DNA of 64,000 nucleotides from Eubacteriaceae bacterium Marseille-Q4139 (GCA_018223415.1 JAGTTQ010000001.1:56153-120152); one strand, 5' to 3'; positions 30,931 to 38,928 are shown, counted from the first letter of the stretch. The notes: generated by a model not told the origin, from the letters alone. A program made the numbers and translations.

Positions 30931-31273
30931 GGGGTTGTACTGGTTTCGACGGGGGCTATGAAGCTGGTGAAGCTATCCGCATGCGATGCGTTAAATGGCA
31001 AATCTAAATATAAACGCTAACGATAGAGAATTAGCATACGCTGCCTAATTAAGGCGGCTGTCGGCCTTAGGGCACTCACACTTTAAGATCCCGGCATCAT
31101 TTTTGTGAGAAACGACACGCGCAAAGCTTTGAGCGCGCGGGCGTATTATGAAGCTACTGAATGAATTTGGGTGTCTGTTCCCGGATTCAGGAGGGAATGA
31201 ATAACAGCAGACTATGATAGTAGAAGAACAGGGGATTGGTTTTCGGACAGGGGTTCGATTCCCCTCAGCTCCA
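30931..31273 (+). ncRNA. ssrA: Transfer-messenger RNA (tmRNA)
   Basis: The 5' half begins GGGGTTGTACTGGTTTCGAC and the 3' half ends GGTTCGATTCCCCTCAGCTC plus discriminator A. The seven-base ends pair as a tRNA-like acceptor. The tag frame after GCTAACGATAGAGAATTAGC reads ANDRELAYAA followed by TAA, a normal Lachnospiraceae-type degradation tag. The tmRNA rescues stalled ribosomes and tags the product for proteolysis. CCA is not encoded. An IS element begins 14 bases downstream. Confidence 0.96.
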
Positions 31274-31287
31274 CTCAAAACACAAAG

Positions 31288-33147
31288 GGAGTGTCGCAAA
31301 ATCATCAAAATAGATGATTGAGCGGCACTTCTGCTTGTTACAGCAAAAAATCCGGCGCTCCCTATGGTTTCAGAGCAGATCGCCGGATTTTTGCCGTACT
31401 TTAATAAAACCTTTCGGTTTTATGATTTTTCTATGCAGTTTTTACTTCAAACAGATGGCTTCCTGTCCGGCCATTTTGGATCTTAGCATGCAATTTATTC
31501 AGATTATACCCCAGGCACAGCAGTAGGATCTCCAGTTTTACCTTCGTTTTCCCTCTCAGCAGAAATCTCTGGAATTCATAATCGTTTTTCAACACCCCAA
31601 AGGCTCCTTCTACTTGAATCGAACGGTTTGTCCGATACTGGATCCCTTTTTCGCTTATGATGTTCTCATAAGATTCCCGACGCTTTTTCAAAAAGTTTTT
31701 GGAAAGATACAGCCTCTTATTTCCCTTTGCCCTCGTACATTTTTTCTTATACGGACATCCGCCGCAATCCTCACATTCATATACTGTTACCTCGGACTGA
31801 TAGCCGCTTTTGCTTTTCTGCTTCTTTTTAAACACTTCTCTCAGTGTTTTTCCTGCATGACAGGTGTAGGTGTCTGTCTCTTCCTTATACGCCATATTTT
31901 CCCGTTTACTGATGTCTTTCTTAAAACTTCTCTTTTTCCATTTTTCGTAGGTCTGCGGTTTGATGTAAGGGATCTGACCCTGGCTTTTCAGATATTCATA
32001 AGCCTCTTCGCTTTCATACCCCGAATCCGCAGTCACACTGGGATATCGAAATCCCAGGTTCACTTCCATGTTTTTCAGAAACGGCACCAGTGTCCATACA
32101 TCATTCCGATCCTGAAAAATCCCAGCTGCCACAATGTATTCGCTGTCCACTGCGATCTGGACGTTATATCCAGGTTTCAGCTGGGCATTCCTCATATGAT
32201 CATCCTTCATGTGCATAAAAGTGGCATCCGGATCCGTCTTGCAGTAGTTATTCCGGCCCTGGAAACTAGCTGTATGCCAGTCATAGATCGTCTGGCGTTC
32301 CAGAAACCGGCGGAACAGTTCCAGATATTTTTGATTCCGGCTTTTGCGTTTTCCTCTTCCATGTACCAAAACCGTCCCATCCAGACGGCACCGTTCTTCC
32401 AGAAACCGGCAGATTTCCTGAAGATCCTGGGTACGGCTTTCCTCTCCCACATGGAACCCGCAGATATAATCCTGGTTCAGAAGACAGACTGCCTCCTGAA
32501 TCCGTTCGTACATCTTTGCTTCCCATTTCCCCACCGATTTCTTCCAGACGAAGGTATATTTATTGGCACAGGCTTCCAGTTTTGTCCCATCAATAAATAC
32601 GGTTTCTTTTGATAATTCTCCGCTTGCTTCCAGGCGGCAGACCATCTGGTAGAACAGATTTTCACAGGCATCTGCCAGAAAACCGGTTCGGAAACGGGCA
32701 ATGGTGCTGTGATCCGGTGCTTTTTGTCCGGCAAGCAGCCACATAAAGTTGATGTCGCGTCTGCATGCGGTTTCAATTTTTCTGGATGAATAGATGTTCT
32801 GGGAATAGGCATAAGTCAGGATCTTGAACATGGTCTTTGGGTCCACTGCCGGATTTCTGCCTTTGGCAGAGTAAGCCTGATACAGCAAGCTGTAATCTAA
32901 ATCCTCCAATTCGTGGCTCAGCAGTCGAACAGAATCATCATCAGGAACCAAACCTTCCAAATTTAATGGCAAAACCAGTTGATAAGGCTCACCGAATTCG
33001 GTATAATTTTTATGGTATTTTAATTTACTGGTCATATCTTATTATACCATGGATTACGGGCTCTTCAGGGTCCGTTTTCTGTTTTCAGGGCATAAAAAAG
33101 GAGCCGCTGCTCCATAGATGATTACTCATCTATTTTGCAACGGCTCC
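31288..33147 (-). mobile_element. IS1182-like insertion sequence, copy B (complete)
   Basis: This element of about 1.86 kb carries one transposase gene. The outer ends are imperfect inverted repeats (GGAGTGTCGCAAAAT at 31288 and, on the other strand, GGAGCCGTTGCAAAAT at 33147). Both ends also fold into hairpins (AGTGTCGC with GCGGCACT; GGAGCCG with CGGCTCC), which should stop transcription into the element. The right boundary is fixed by comparison with copy A, while the left is set from the repeat alone. I could not identify a target-site duplication. Confidence 0.92.
31431..33035 (-). CDS. IS1182-family transposase
   Basis: The 534-residue protein has a full N-terminal domain (PDDDSVRLLS to HSTIARFRTG, about 30-117). 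The DDE triad is Asp149 (VFIDGTKLEA), Asp337 (VTADSGYESEEAYEYL) and Glu476 (TNRSIQVEGAFGVLKN). A Cys cluster C421-x2-C424-x2-C427-x5-C433 between the second Asp and the Glu is typical of the family. The reading frame is intact, so the element may be active. The enzyme cuts at the element ends and moves it to new sites. Confidence 0.96.
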   Translation of the reverse strand: MTSKLKYHKNYTEFGEPYQLVLPLNLEGLVPDDDSVRLLSHELEDLDYSLLYQAYSAKGRNPAVDPKTMFKILTYAYSQNIYSSRKIETACRRDINFMWLLAGQKAPDHSTIARFRTGFLADACENLFYQMVCRLEASGELSKETVFIDGTKLEACANKYTFVWKKSVGKWEAKMYERIQEAVCLLNQDYICGFHVGEESRTQDLQEICRFLEERCRLDGTVLVHGRGKRKSRNQKYLELFRRFLERQTIYDWHTASFQGRNNYCKTDPDATFMHMKDDHMRNAQLKPGYNVQIAVDSEYIVAAGIFQDRNDVWTLVPFLKNMEVNLGFRYPSVTADSGYESEEAYEYLKSQGQIPYIKPQTYEKWKKRSFKKDISKRENMAYKEETDTYTCHAGKTLREVFKKKQKSKSGYQSEVTVYECEDCGGCPYKKKCTRAKGNKRLYLSKNFLKKRRESYENIISEKGIQYRTNRSIQVEGAFGVLKNDYEFQRFLLRGKTKVKLEILLLCLGYNLNKLHAKIQNGRTGSHLFEVKTA

Positions 33148-33173
33148 TTTTGCATTTTCTGTCGGAGCAATAT

Positions 33174-33215
33174 GTGCCCGCCTTTCTTGAAAATCAAGAA
33201 AAACGGGCACTTTTT
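33174..33215 (+). terminator. Strong plus-strand terminator, probably that of ssrA
   Basis: GTGCCCG (33174-33180) pairs with CGGGCAC (33204-33210), with an inner stem TTTCTTGA/TCAAGAAA, followed by TTTTT. The T tract is on the plus strand, the ssrA direction. No plus-strand gene other than the tmRNA lies upstream, apart from the inserted IS. It may also serve dapB on the other strand, but there the T tract is poor. Confidence 0.8.
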
Positions 33216-33253
33216 ATTATCAAAAACTTATTGGGCTTTTCATCGGCCTTCCG

Positions 33254-34009
33254 CTACCCAATCACATCCGACATATCATAAAGGCCCGGCCCCTTGCCAG
33301 CCAGAAACTTTGCTGCCTGGACAGCGCCTTTTGCGAAAATCGCCCTGGAATATGCCGTATGGCGGAACGTGATGACCTCGTCCTCGCCTGCAAAAATCAC
33401 GTCGTGCTCGCCGACGATGGTACCGCCGCGGACAGACTGGATGCCAATCTCCTTTTTATCTCTCTTTGCCCGCTCCGACGCCCGGTCGTATTTATAATGA
33501 TACGCGCCATCCATGGCCTCGTTGATGGAATCAGCCAGCATAAGCGCCGTCCCGCTTGGTGCGTCTAACTTCCTGTTGTGATGCATTTCCAGGATTTCGA
33601 TATCAAAATCCGCAGCCGCCAGTGTCTTTGCTGCCTCCTTTAAAAGCTTCAAAAGAAGGTTGATACCTAAGGACATATTGGCGGAGCGGAGCACTGCCGT
33701 CTCCTTGGAAAGTGCGTCCACTCTTAAAAGCTGCTCCTCTGAAAGCCCTGTCGTACAGAGGACGACCGGGATTTTCGTCTCCCCGCAGTAATCAAAAAGA
33801 CCTTCCAAAGCCTTTGCCACCGAGAAATCCAGGATTACGTCCGCGGCCTCCCTACACTCCTTTAAGGAGCCGTAAACCGGGTATCCGTAATGCTGTTCCG
33901 TATTTTTATCCACGCCTGCCACGATCTGAAGCTGTTCATCCTTTTCTGCCATTTCCGAGATGACATGGCCCATAGCCCCGTTGCAGCCGTGCAGAATTGC
34001 TTTTACCAT
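33254..34009 (-). CDS. dapB: 4-hydroxy-tetrahydrodipicolinate reductase
   Basis: The 251-residue protein has a Rossmann motif HGCNGAMGHVI (7-17), the VVLCTTGLSEEQ loop, and the catalytic EMHHNRKLDAPSGTA with His143-His144 and Lys147. It reduces the DapA product with NAD(P)H in the diaminopimelate/lysine pathway. It lies 30 bases after dapA and shares its riboswitch-controlled transcript. The length is slightly below the usual 265-270. Confidence 0.97.
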   Translation of the reverse strand: MVKAILHGCNGAMGHVISEMAEKDEQLQIVAGVDKNTEQHYGYPVYGSLKECREAADVILDFSVAKALEGLFDYCGETKIPVVLCTTGLSEEQLLRVDALSKETAVLRSANMSLGINLLLKLLKEAAKTLAAADFDIEILEMHHNRKLDAPSGTALMLADSINEAMDGAYHYKYDRASERAKRDKKEIGIQSVRGGTIVGEHDVIFAGEDEVITFRHTAYSRAIFAKGAVQAAKFLAGKGPGLYDMSDVIG

Positions 34010-34039
34010 ATGTTTGATCTCCTCCTGTCCGGTTCAGGC

Positions 34040-34924
34040 TTACAAAAGCCCGTACTCCTCCATTGCCTTCTTTAAAACAAGCTGGTGCTCCGGCTCCATG
34101 ACCGTAAGCGGCAGCCTCGGCGTTCCCACGTTCTTTCCCATCAGGTTCATGGCCGCCTTCACCGGGATCGGGTTCACTTCGCTGAACAGAGCGTTGATTA
34201 AGGGCATCGAACGCCACTGGAGCCTGCGGCTCTCCTCCAGCTTCCCTGTGAAATACAGCTCGCAGATATCGTGGGTCTGTCTCGGCGCAATGTTGGAGAG
34301 CACCGAGATCACGCCCTTTCCGCCAAGGGAAAGAACCGGCACGATCTGGTCGTCGTTTCCGGAATAGACGTCTGCCTTTCCGTCCGTCAGGTTCATTAAC
34401 ATGGCCGTAGCACCGGCGTTTCCGGCCGCCTCTTTCACGCCCACGATGTTCTCCACGTTGTTGCAGAGATACGCCAACGTCTCGGAAGAAATATTGACGC
34501 CGGTTCTGCTCGGCACGTTGTAAAGGATTGCCGGGATCCTGATGGCCTCAGCGATGGCCGTAAAGTGGGCTTTTAAGCCGTTCTGGGTCGCCTTATTGTA
34601 GTACGGGGACACCAAAAGCACGCCGTCGGCTCCGGCCTCCTCGGCCTCTTTGGAAAGCACCATGGCCGTGTGGGTGCAGTTGGAGCCCGTCCCGGCCACA
34701 ACCGGGATCCGCCCCTTCACCCGCTCACAGGTGAAGCGGATCACGTCCACATGCTCCTCCTCTGTCATCGTCGCCGATTCGCCGGTCGTACCGGTCACGA
34801 CGATGCAGTCCGTATGGTTCGCAATCTGTTCCTCCAAAAGCTCATCGAGTTTCTCGTAATTGACTTCTCCGTTCTCCTTAAATGGCGTAACAATCGCCAC
34901 GCCGGCTCCCTCAAAAATTGCCAT
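34040..34924 (-). CDS. dapA: 4-hydroxy-tetrahydrodipicolinate synthase
   Basis: The 294-residue TIM-barrel enzyme of the N-acetylneuraminate lyase superfamily has the substrate motif VTGTTGESATM (43-53), the active Tyr135 in LYNVPSRTGVN and the Schiff-base Lys164 in IVGVKEAAGN. It condenses pyruvate with aspartate semialdehyde as the first step of lysine/DAP synthesis. The start MAIFEG is preferred over an ATG two codons upstream because AGGAGG is eight bases away. A lysine riboswitch precedes it. Confidence 0.97.
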   Translation of the reverse strand: MAIFEGAGVAIVTPFKENGEVNYEKLDELLEEQIANHTDCIVVTGTTGESATMTEEEHVDVIRFTCERVKGRIPVVAGTGSNCTHTAMVLSKEAEEAGADGVLLVSPYYNKATQNGLKAHFTAIAEAIRIPAILYNVPSRTGVNISSETLAYLCNNVENIVGVKEAAGNAGATAMLMNLTDGKADVYSGNDDQIVPVLSLGGKGVISVLSNIAPRQTHDICELYFTGKLEESRRLQWRSMPLINALFSEVNPIPVKAAMNLMGKNVGTPRLPLTVMEPEHQLVLKKAMEEYGLL

Positions 34925-35004
34925 AAACATATCCTCCTGTTTTTCCGGTCAAAGATGCATATCCGCAGGCCGTCCCGCCCGTTCCGGAACGGCTTCCATC
35001 CATA

Positions 35005-35217
35005 GAAAAAGGCCGACGCCATAAGGTGCCAGCCCTGCAAAAGCAAATCACGTAGCCCTCCACCTTATCTGCACTAAGATGACAGTCATATGGTTCTTCA
35101 CCATATGCCCAGGCACAGCCCCTTTGGGGAAGTGAACCAGCCTTCGGCGCCATCCCCTTCCCCGGCTTCTCTGTCCCCCGCATCCGCCGGTTTCCTCATG
35201 TCAGGCGCGACCTCTAC
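35005..35217 (-). promoter_or_regulatory. Lysine riboswitch (L box) with intrinsic terminator
   Basis: The minus strand holds the aptamer hallmarks: GTAGAGGTCGCGCC at the 5' side, AGAAGCCGGGGAAG, GCGCCGAAGGCTGG, the CATATGGTGAAGAACCATAT stem, ACTGTCATCTTAGTGCAGAT and closing GGAGGGCTACGTG (35053-35217). Then GGCTGGCACC pairs with GGCGTCGGCC (about 35011-35033), followed by TTTTTC. The AAGGTGGAGGGC strand overlapping the aptamer can serve as antiterminator. Binding of lysine should cause termination before dapA. Confidence 0.93.
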
Positions 35218-35239
35218 TTTTTCTATGTTTTCTATGACT

Positions 35240-35268
35240 ATCCTAGCATCATTCCGCGGAGTTGTCAA
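35240..35268 (-). promoter_or_regulatory. Promoter of the lysine riboswitch-dapA-dapB unit
   Basis: TTGACA (35263-35268) and TAGGAT (35240-35245) are 17 bp apart on the minus strand. The -35 box lies inside the 3' end of the CobO-type gene. Confidence 0.85.
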
Positions 35269-35755
35269 CTTTTATATTCTCCACATAGGAAATGATATCC
35301 ACATACTGTTTTAACTCCTCCGGGCACACGCGGCCGGTGAGAACCAGGTCGGTTTCCTCCATCCTGGAGGCTAAAAGCCCCTGGAATTCTTCCATGGAGA
35401 CGATCCCCTGATCCAAAAGCCCAAGTACCTCGTCTAAAATCAGCCTGTCGCATTCCCCTGTGGCGAGAACCTTCTTTGCGAAATTAAAGCCGTTTCTTAA
35501 GTTCACCAGCTCTTCCTTTTTCTGTTCCTCCGTGAGGTCCTCGAAATACCCAGGGGACCGCTCAAAGCGGAACAGCTTCATCTCCGGCTCCATCCGTTTC
35601 ATCACACAGGAGGCAGCCTCATTGAGCTCTCCTCTCAAGAACTGTACGATAATCACGCGCTTTCCCGCGAATACCCCCATCATTCCAAGGCCAACTGCGG
35701 AAGCCGTCTTACCGCTTCCCGGCCCGCATATGATCCGAACTGTGCCCTTTTCCAT
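35249..35755 (-). CDS. Cob(I)yrinic acid a,c-diamide adenosyltransferase-like protein (CobO/BtuR family)
   Basis: The 168-residue RecA-like ATPase has P-loop GPGSGKTASAVGLG (11-24), QFLRGE, DLTEEQ-type loop, LILDEVLGLLDQG as Walker B and a C-terminal LVLTGRVCPEELKQYVD. These match the CobA/CobO/BtuR family, which transfers adenosyl from ATP to corrinoid. The P-loop differs from the usual GNGKGKT form, so the substrate should be treated as unproven. It has its own promoter. No cobalamin genes or cobalamin riboswitch are near. Its 3' end contains the dapA promoter. Confidence 0.8.
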   Translation of the reverse strand: MEKGTVRIICGPGSGKTASAVGLGMMGVFAGKRVIIVQFLRGELNEAASCVMKRMEPEMKLFRFERSPGYFEDLTEEQKKEELVNLRNGFNFAKKVLATGECDRLILDEVLGLLDQGIVSMEEFQGLLASRMEETDLVLTGRVCPEELKQYVDIISYVENIKVDNSAE

Positions 35756-35805
35756 GCTAACACCTCTTCATCGTATCTTGTGTTCCAGTCGTAAGAAACG
35801 TGCCT

Positions 35806-35834
35806 ATCTTACCATATTTTTAAGATAAATGCAA
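35806..35834 (-). promoter_or_regulatory. Promoter of the CobO-type gene
   Basis: TTGCAT (35829-35834) and TAAGAT (35806-35811) are 17 bp apart on the minus strand, about 50 bases before the start codon. Confidence 0.72.
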
Positions 35835-35854
35835 GTTCCGGGACATCTTCCGCC

Positions 35855-36478
35855 TTATTCACACTCCAGTTTGCTGACAGAAACCTCGTAGGCCACCCTC
35901 TTTTCGCATTCCACGTCGCTTAATTTTTTCGTGTACTCCCGGCTTTGGACGCGCCCCCAGATGCAGACCCTTGTGCCGACGGCAAAGCCTGATGCGTACC
36001 TGGCGTTCCTGCCCCAGGCGATGCAGGGGATGTAATCCGATTTCCCGTAGGGCCGGTTCACTGCCAGCAGGATATCGGCAATCTCCCGCCCGAGAGGTGT
36101 TTTTCTGTAAATCGGCTCCTTGCATATGTACCCGTCCAGGAAAATCTGGTTCGTCTTCGTATAATCCGTAAACTCCGGAAGGAAGTTCACCTCTCTCACA
36201 AAGACCGAGAGGACGAGGCGGTTCTTCGCGCCCTCATGGCGGTTATAGGAACGGAACTGCCCGATGGCCTCCACCGTGCAGCCCTCATAATTCTTTGTCA
36301 CATCAATAAGCCGCTCCGAAATCATGAGCGGGATAATGTCTGCCTGTTCGCTTAAACGGCTGACAGAAAGATCCACGAGATAAAAGCCCTCCCCGAACAC
36401 CTCGTGGCTGAAGGTAAATTCCGAGACAACCGTCCCGATGACACTGACCTTGTTGTTTTCCATAACTTTTTCCGACAT
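35855..36478 (-). CDS. Tandem OB-fold single-stranded DNA-binding-like protein
   Basis: The 207-residue protein has two OB-like halves: residues about 8-105 (NKVSVIGTVVSEFTFSHEVF to LVLSVFVREVNFL) and 110-200 (NQIFLDGYICKEPIYRKTPL, GREIADILLAVNRPYGKSDY, GTRVCIWGRVQSREY). The second half keeps the SSB pattern best. There is no Gly/Gln-rich tail and no acidic DDIPF-like tip; it ends SKLECE. It is therefore an SSB paralogue, perhaps for repair or recombination, not the main replication SSB. AAAGGAG precedes the ATG at good spacing. Confidence 0.82.
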   Translation of the reverse strand: MSEKVMENNKVSVIGTVVSEFTFSHEVFGEGFYLVDLSVSRLSEQADIIPLMISERLIDVTKNYEGCTVEAIGQFRSYNRHEGAKNRLVLSVFVREVNFLPEFTDYTKTNQIFLDGYICKEPIYRKTPLGREIADILLAVNRPYGKSDYIPCIAWGRNARYASGFAVGTRVCIWGRVQSREYTKKLSDVECEKRVAYEVSVSKLECE

Positions 36479-36621
36479 AGTATTTCTCCTTTTACTTATA
36501 ATCAGTCCAGAATTGACCGGCCGGCGATTTTCTCCCGGCTCAATACTATGTGTATGCGAAAATTCCGGGATTAGAACCGGAAAAGAAAAAAGAGTACGAC
36601 AGGATTCGAGGGTTTTCCGTC

Positions 36622-36650
36622 TTGTTATTTTCCCCTGTGCATGGTATCAT
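36622..36650 (+). promoter_or_regulatory. Promoter of the YihY/BrkB-VOC unit
   Basis: TTGTTA (36622-36627) and TATCAT (36645-36650) are 17 bp apart on the plus strand, 55 bases before the start codon. Confidence 0.65.
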
Positions 36651-36704
36651 CATATTGCCAAATACCCCGCCCCAAACGGGAAATTCCAGAAAGGCAGGTT
36701 TCTG

Positions 36705-37538
36705 ATGATCCGTATCCTACTCTATGGAAAACAGATATTTGATAAATTCTCCAGGGACGAAATGTCCGTATATGCCGCCCAGGCTTCGTTTTTCATCATC
36801 CTGGCCGCATTTCCCTTTATGATGCTTCTTCTGTCCCTGATCCAGCTCGTTCCCTTCATCCAGAAGTCCGACTTGTTCCTCGTCCTCACGGAGCTTGTGC
36901 CGGACACCCTGGATTCCTTTGTCATCACCCTCGTGGACACCCTCTACTCGGACTCCCCGGTGGCGATCCTCTCGGCCACGGCCGTGGCGGCCCTCTGGTC
37001 GTCTTCCCGCGGGATGCTTAGCATCGAGCGGGGCCTAAACCGGGTCTACGACGTGGAGGTGCAGAGAAACTATATTTTAAGGCGGCTCATATGCAGCGGC
37101 TACACCGTGGTTTTCAGCCTCGTCTGCGTCATCAGCCTCCTGCTTCTTGTGTTCGGCGAGACGCTCCAGAGGCATCTTCTCGAGGTCTTCCCGTTCTTAA
37201 ACCGCTTTTCCGTCCTGATTTCCCAGGGGCGGGCCGTGTTCTCCCTGTTCATGCTCGTGTTTTTTTTCGTAGGCATTTATACGTTCCTGCCCTTTAAAAA
37301 GCAGAGGTTCCGGTACCAGTTCCCGGGGGCTGCCTTCGCCGCTGCCGCCTGGACGCTGTTTTCCTTCGCTTTTTCCATCTATTTTAAATATTTCAGCAGC
37401 TACGCCAACATGTACGGAAGCCTGACGGCCCTCGTCCTTTTGATGCTCTGGCTCTACTTCTGCATCTGCATCCTGTTTCTCGGAGCTGAGATCAACTGGC
37501 ACTACAAGCATTACCGCAGGCTGTCCGACGGCGAATAA
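36705..37538 (+). CDS. YihY/BrkB-family integral membrane protein
   Basis: The 277-residue protein has about six membrane helices and the family signature: EMSVYAAQASFFIILAAFPF near residue 20, SATAVAALWSSSRGMLSIER near 90, and LTALVLLMLWLYFCICILFL plus GAEINW at the C-terminus. The family was once called ribonuclease BN in error; its function is unknown. The start MIRILLYGK follows AAAGGCAGG. The long in-frame extension to 36438 crosses the promoter and the divergent SSB-like gene and is rejected. Confidence 0.9.
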   Translation: MIRILLYGKQIFDKFSRDEMSVYAAQASFFIILAAFPFMMLLLSLIQLVPFIQKSDLFLVLTELVPDTLDSFVITLVDTLYSDSPVAILSATAVAALWSSSRGMLSIERGLNRVYDVEVQRNYILRRLICSGYTVVFSLVCVISLLLLVFGETLQRHLLEVFPFLNRFSVLISQGRAVFSLFMLVFFFVGIYTFLPFKKQRFRYQFPGAAFAAAAWTLFSFAFSIYFKYFSSYANMYGSLTALVLLMLWLYFCICILFLGAEINWHYKHYRRLSDGE

Positions 37539-37559
37539 ACCAGCATAGGAGGTTCTTTT

Positions 37560-37928
37560 ATGATTACATCCACTCTTTCCTTTTACCCGGCAAAAAGCCT
37601 TTCGGAAACCGTCCGCTTTTATACGGAAATCATCGGCCTGACGGCCGTCATGGACGAAGAACGCCAGTGTGTGTTCGCCTCCCCGAAAGGAAACATCGGC
37701 TTCGTGGACTACGGGGACGGCATTCTGGCTGAAGGCCGCATCTGCATCTCCTTTAACTGTGAAAGCCGCGAGGCCGTCGATGCGGAATATGCCCGCATAA
37801 AAAAACTGGGATATCCCGTCAGGACAGCGCCTGCCAAACATCCCAGTTTCCCTGTCTATTCCTTTTTCCTCGAGGATCCCAACGGATACACCGTCGAATT
37901 CCAGAAGATCGACGGCCTCTCCATTTAG
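37560..37928 (+). CDS. VOC-superfamily (glyoxalase-like) protein
   Basis: The 122-residue protein has two beta-alpha-beta-beta-beta modules: LSFYPAKSLSETVRFYTEII and an EDPNGYTVEFQKID end with the usual C-terminal Glu ligand. This fits the vicinal oxygen chelate fold of lyases, dioxygenases and resistance proteins. The substrate is not predictable. AGGAGG precedes the ATG, 21 bases after the YihY stop, so the two form one unit. It converges with the GGDEF gene, with only three bases between stops and no visible terminator. Confidence 0.85.
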   Translation: MITSTLSFYPAKSLSETVRFYTEIIGLTAVMDEERQCVFASPKGNIGFVDYGDGILAEGRICISFNCESREAVDAEYARIKKLGYPVRTAPAKHPSFPVYSFFLEDPNGYTVEFQKIDGLSI

Positions 37929-37931
37929 TCT

Positions 37932-38831
37932 CTACTCAAAAATATGGTACGTGTTTCTCGTCCTCTTTGCCAGATAAAGCGCCTTGTCGGCCTTCCGGAA
38001 CAGGGACTCGAAATCCATATCCTCAGATTTTCTGGCCGCAATGCCTACGCTCTTCGTGACGCCGTAGGCATTGTCTTTTTCCGAAAGGAACTGCCGTACC
38101 TTCTTCTCCGCCGCCTCCAGTTCGCAGTCCACCATCAAAACGGCAAACTCATCGCCGCCGAACCTGGAAACGATGTCCGTCTTCCGGAACAAGCTTTTTA
38201 AATGGGCGGCCACCGAAAACAGCACTTCGTCGCCGGTGGTGTGACCGTAGGTGTCGTTGACGGACTTAAAATGATCCAGGTCGATGGCCAGCATGACGCA
38301 CGGCGCAAACGGCTTCTCGCCCAAAACCAGATCCGTAAGCTCCTTAAGCCTCGTTTTTGTCAGCAGCTTCGTATAGGGATCCTGATAGACGGCCGTCTTC
38401 AGGCTGTCCATCTTCTCCCTTGTGAGCTGGATATTGGAGATAATCCCCACCATTTTCACCGGAACATCGTTTTCCATCACCGGCGCCACGTTGAGCCGGC
38501 ACCAGGTGTACTCCTGGTCTCCCGCCTTCATCCTGGCCTCATAGGTGTAGCTGTGCCCGTTTCCGATTGCCTCAAAGGCTTTATCGACTACGGCCTTGTC
38601 GCCGGGGTGGGAAAAATATTCCGTAACGCCTTTCTGGTATTCTTCCTGCGGCAGCGAGGCGTAGCACTCGATTTCCCTTAAAATCTGTTCCCCGCTTTTA
38701 TGAAAAATACACTCGGAGTTTTCAAAAAACGTATATCTCTGTTCGGTAAGATCAACCTCAAAAATACAGATTTCCGCAGCCCGGAGTGCAATCTGCATTC
38801 TTTCCCGGTATTCCCTGTCTGCACAGTTCAT
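37932..38831 (-). CDS. Diguanylate cyclase with N-terminal PAS domain
   Basis: The 299-residue protein has a PAS/PAC region at about 15-125 (EICIFEVDLTEQRYTFFENS, YTWCRLNVAPVMENDVPVKM) and a GGDEF domain at about 135-299. The active loop is intact, RFGGDEFAVLM, and an RxxD inhibitory site (RKTD) lies five residues before it. It should make c-di-GMP and be product-inhibited. There is no membrane helix, so it senses a cytoplasmic signal. The start MNCADREY has AAGGAG seven bases upstream. It lies about 100 bases after dnaE on the same strand. Confidence 0.92.
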   Translation of the reverse strand: MNCADREYRERMQIALRAAEICIFEVDLTEQRYTFFENSECIFHKSGEQILREIECYASLPQEEYQKGVTEYFSHPGDKAVVDKAFEAIGNGHSYTYEARMKAGDQEYTWCRLNVAPVMENDVPVKMVGIISNIQLTREKMDSLKTAVYQDPYTKLLTKTRLKELTDLVLGEKPFAPCVMLAIDLDHFKSVNDTYGHTTGDEVLFSVAAHLKSLFRKTDIVSRFGGDEFAVLMVDCELEAAEKKVRQFLSEKDNAYGVTKSVGIAARKSEDMDFESLFRKADKALYLAKRTRNTYHIFE

Positions 38832-38928
38832 ATCTGTTCTCCTTCTGTCAGGCATGCGCCCTGGCTCGCATAACGCCGGGGCGCGCGGTTTAAACAGCTA
38901 CATTTTCCATCGCGCCTGCGTCCCGGCC

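Noticed and set aside
31045..31308. Minus-strand ORF reading GAEGNRTPV
   Set aside because: It is antisense to the tmRNA 3' half. This peptide is a well-known false annotation caused by tmRNA sequence.
1..33147. A composite transposon made by the two IS copies
   Set aside because: The DNA between them is ordinary chromosomal housekeeping sequence (rpoD, dnaG, rnpB, infC, ssrA). There is no cargo pattern, so it is two independent insertions.
35756..35854. Cobalamin riboswitch before the CobO-type gene
   Set aside because: The gap is about 100 bases with a promoter. A B12-box and the needed length are absent.
36438..36704. 89-codon N-terminal extension of the YihY/BrkB protein
   Set aside because: It starts inside the divergent SSB-like gene and crosses the promoter at 36622-36650. 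The start at 36705 has a ribosome binding site and matches the family N-terminus.
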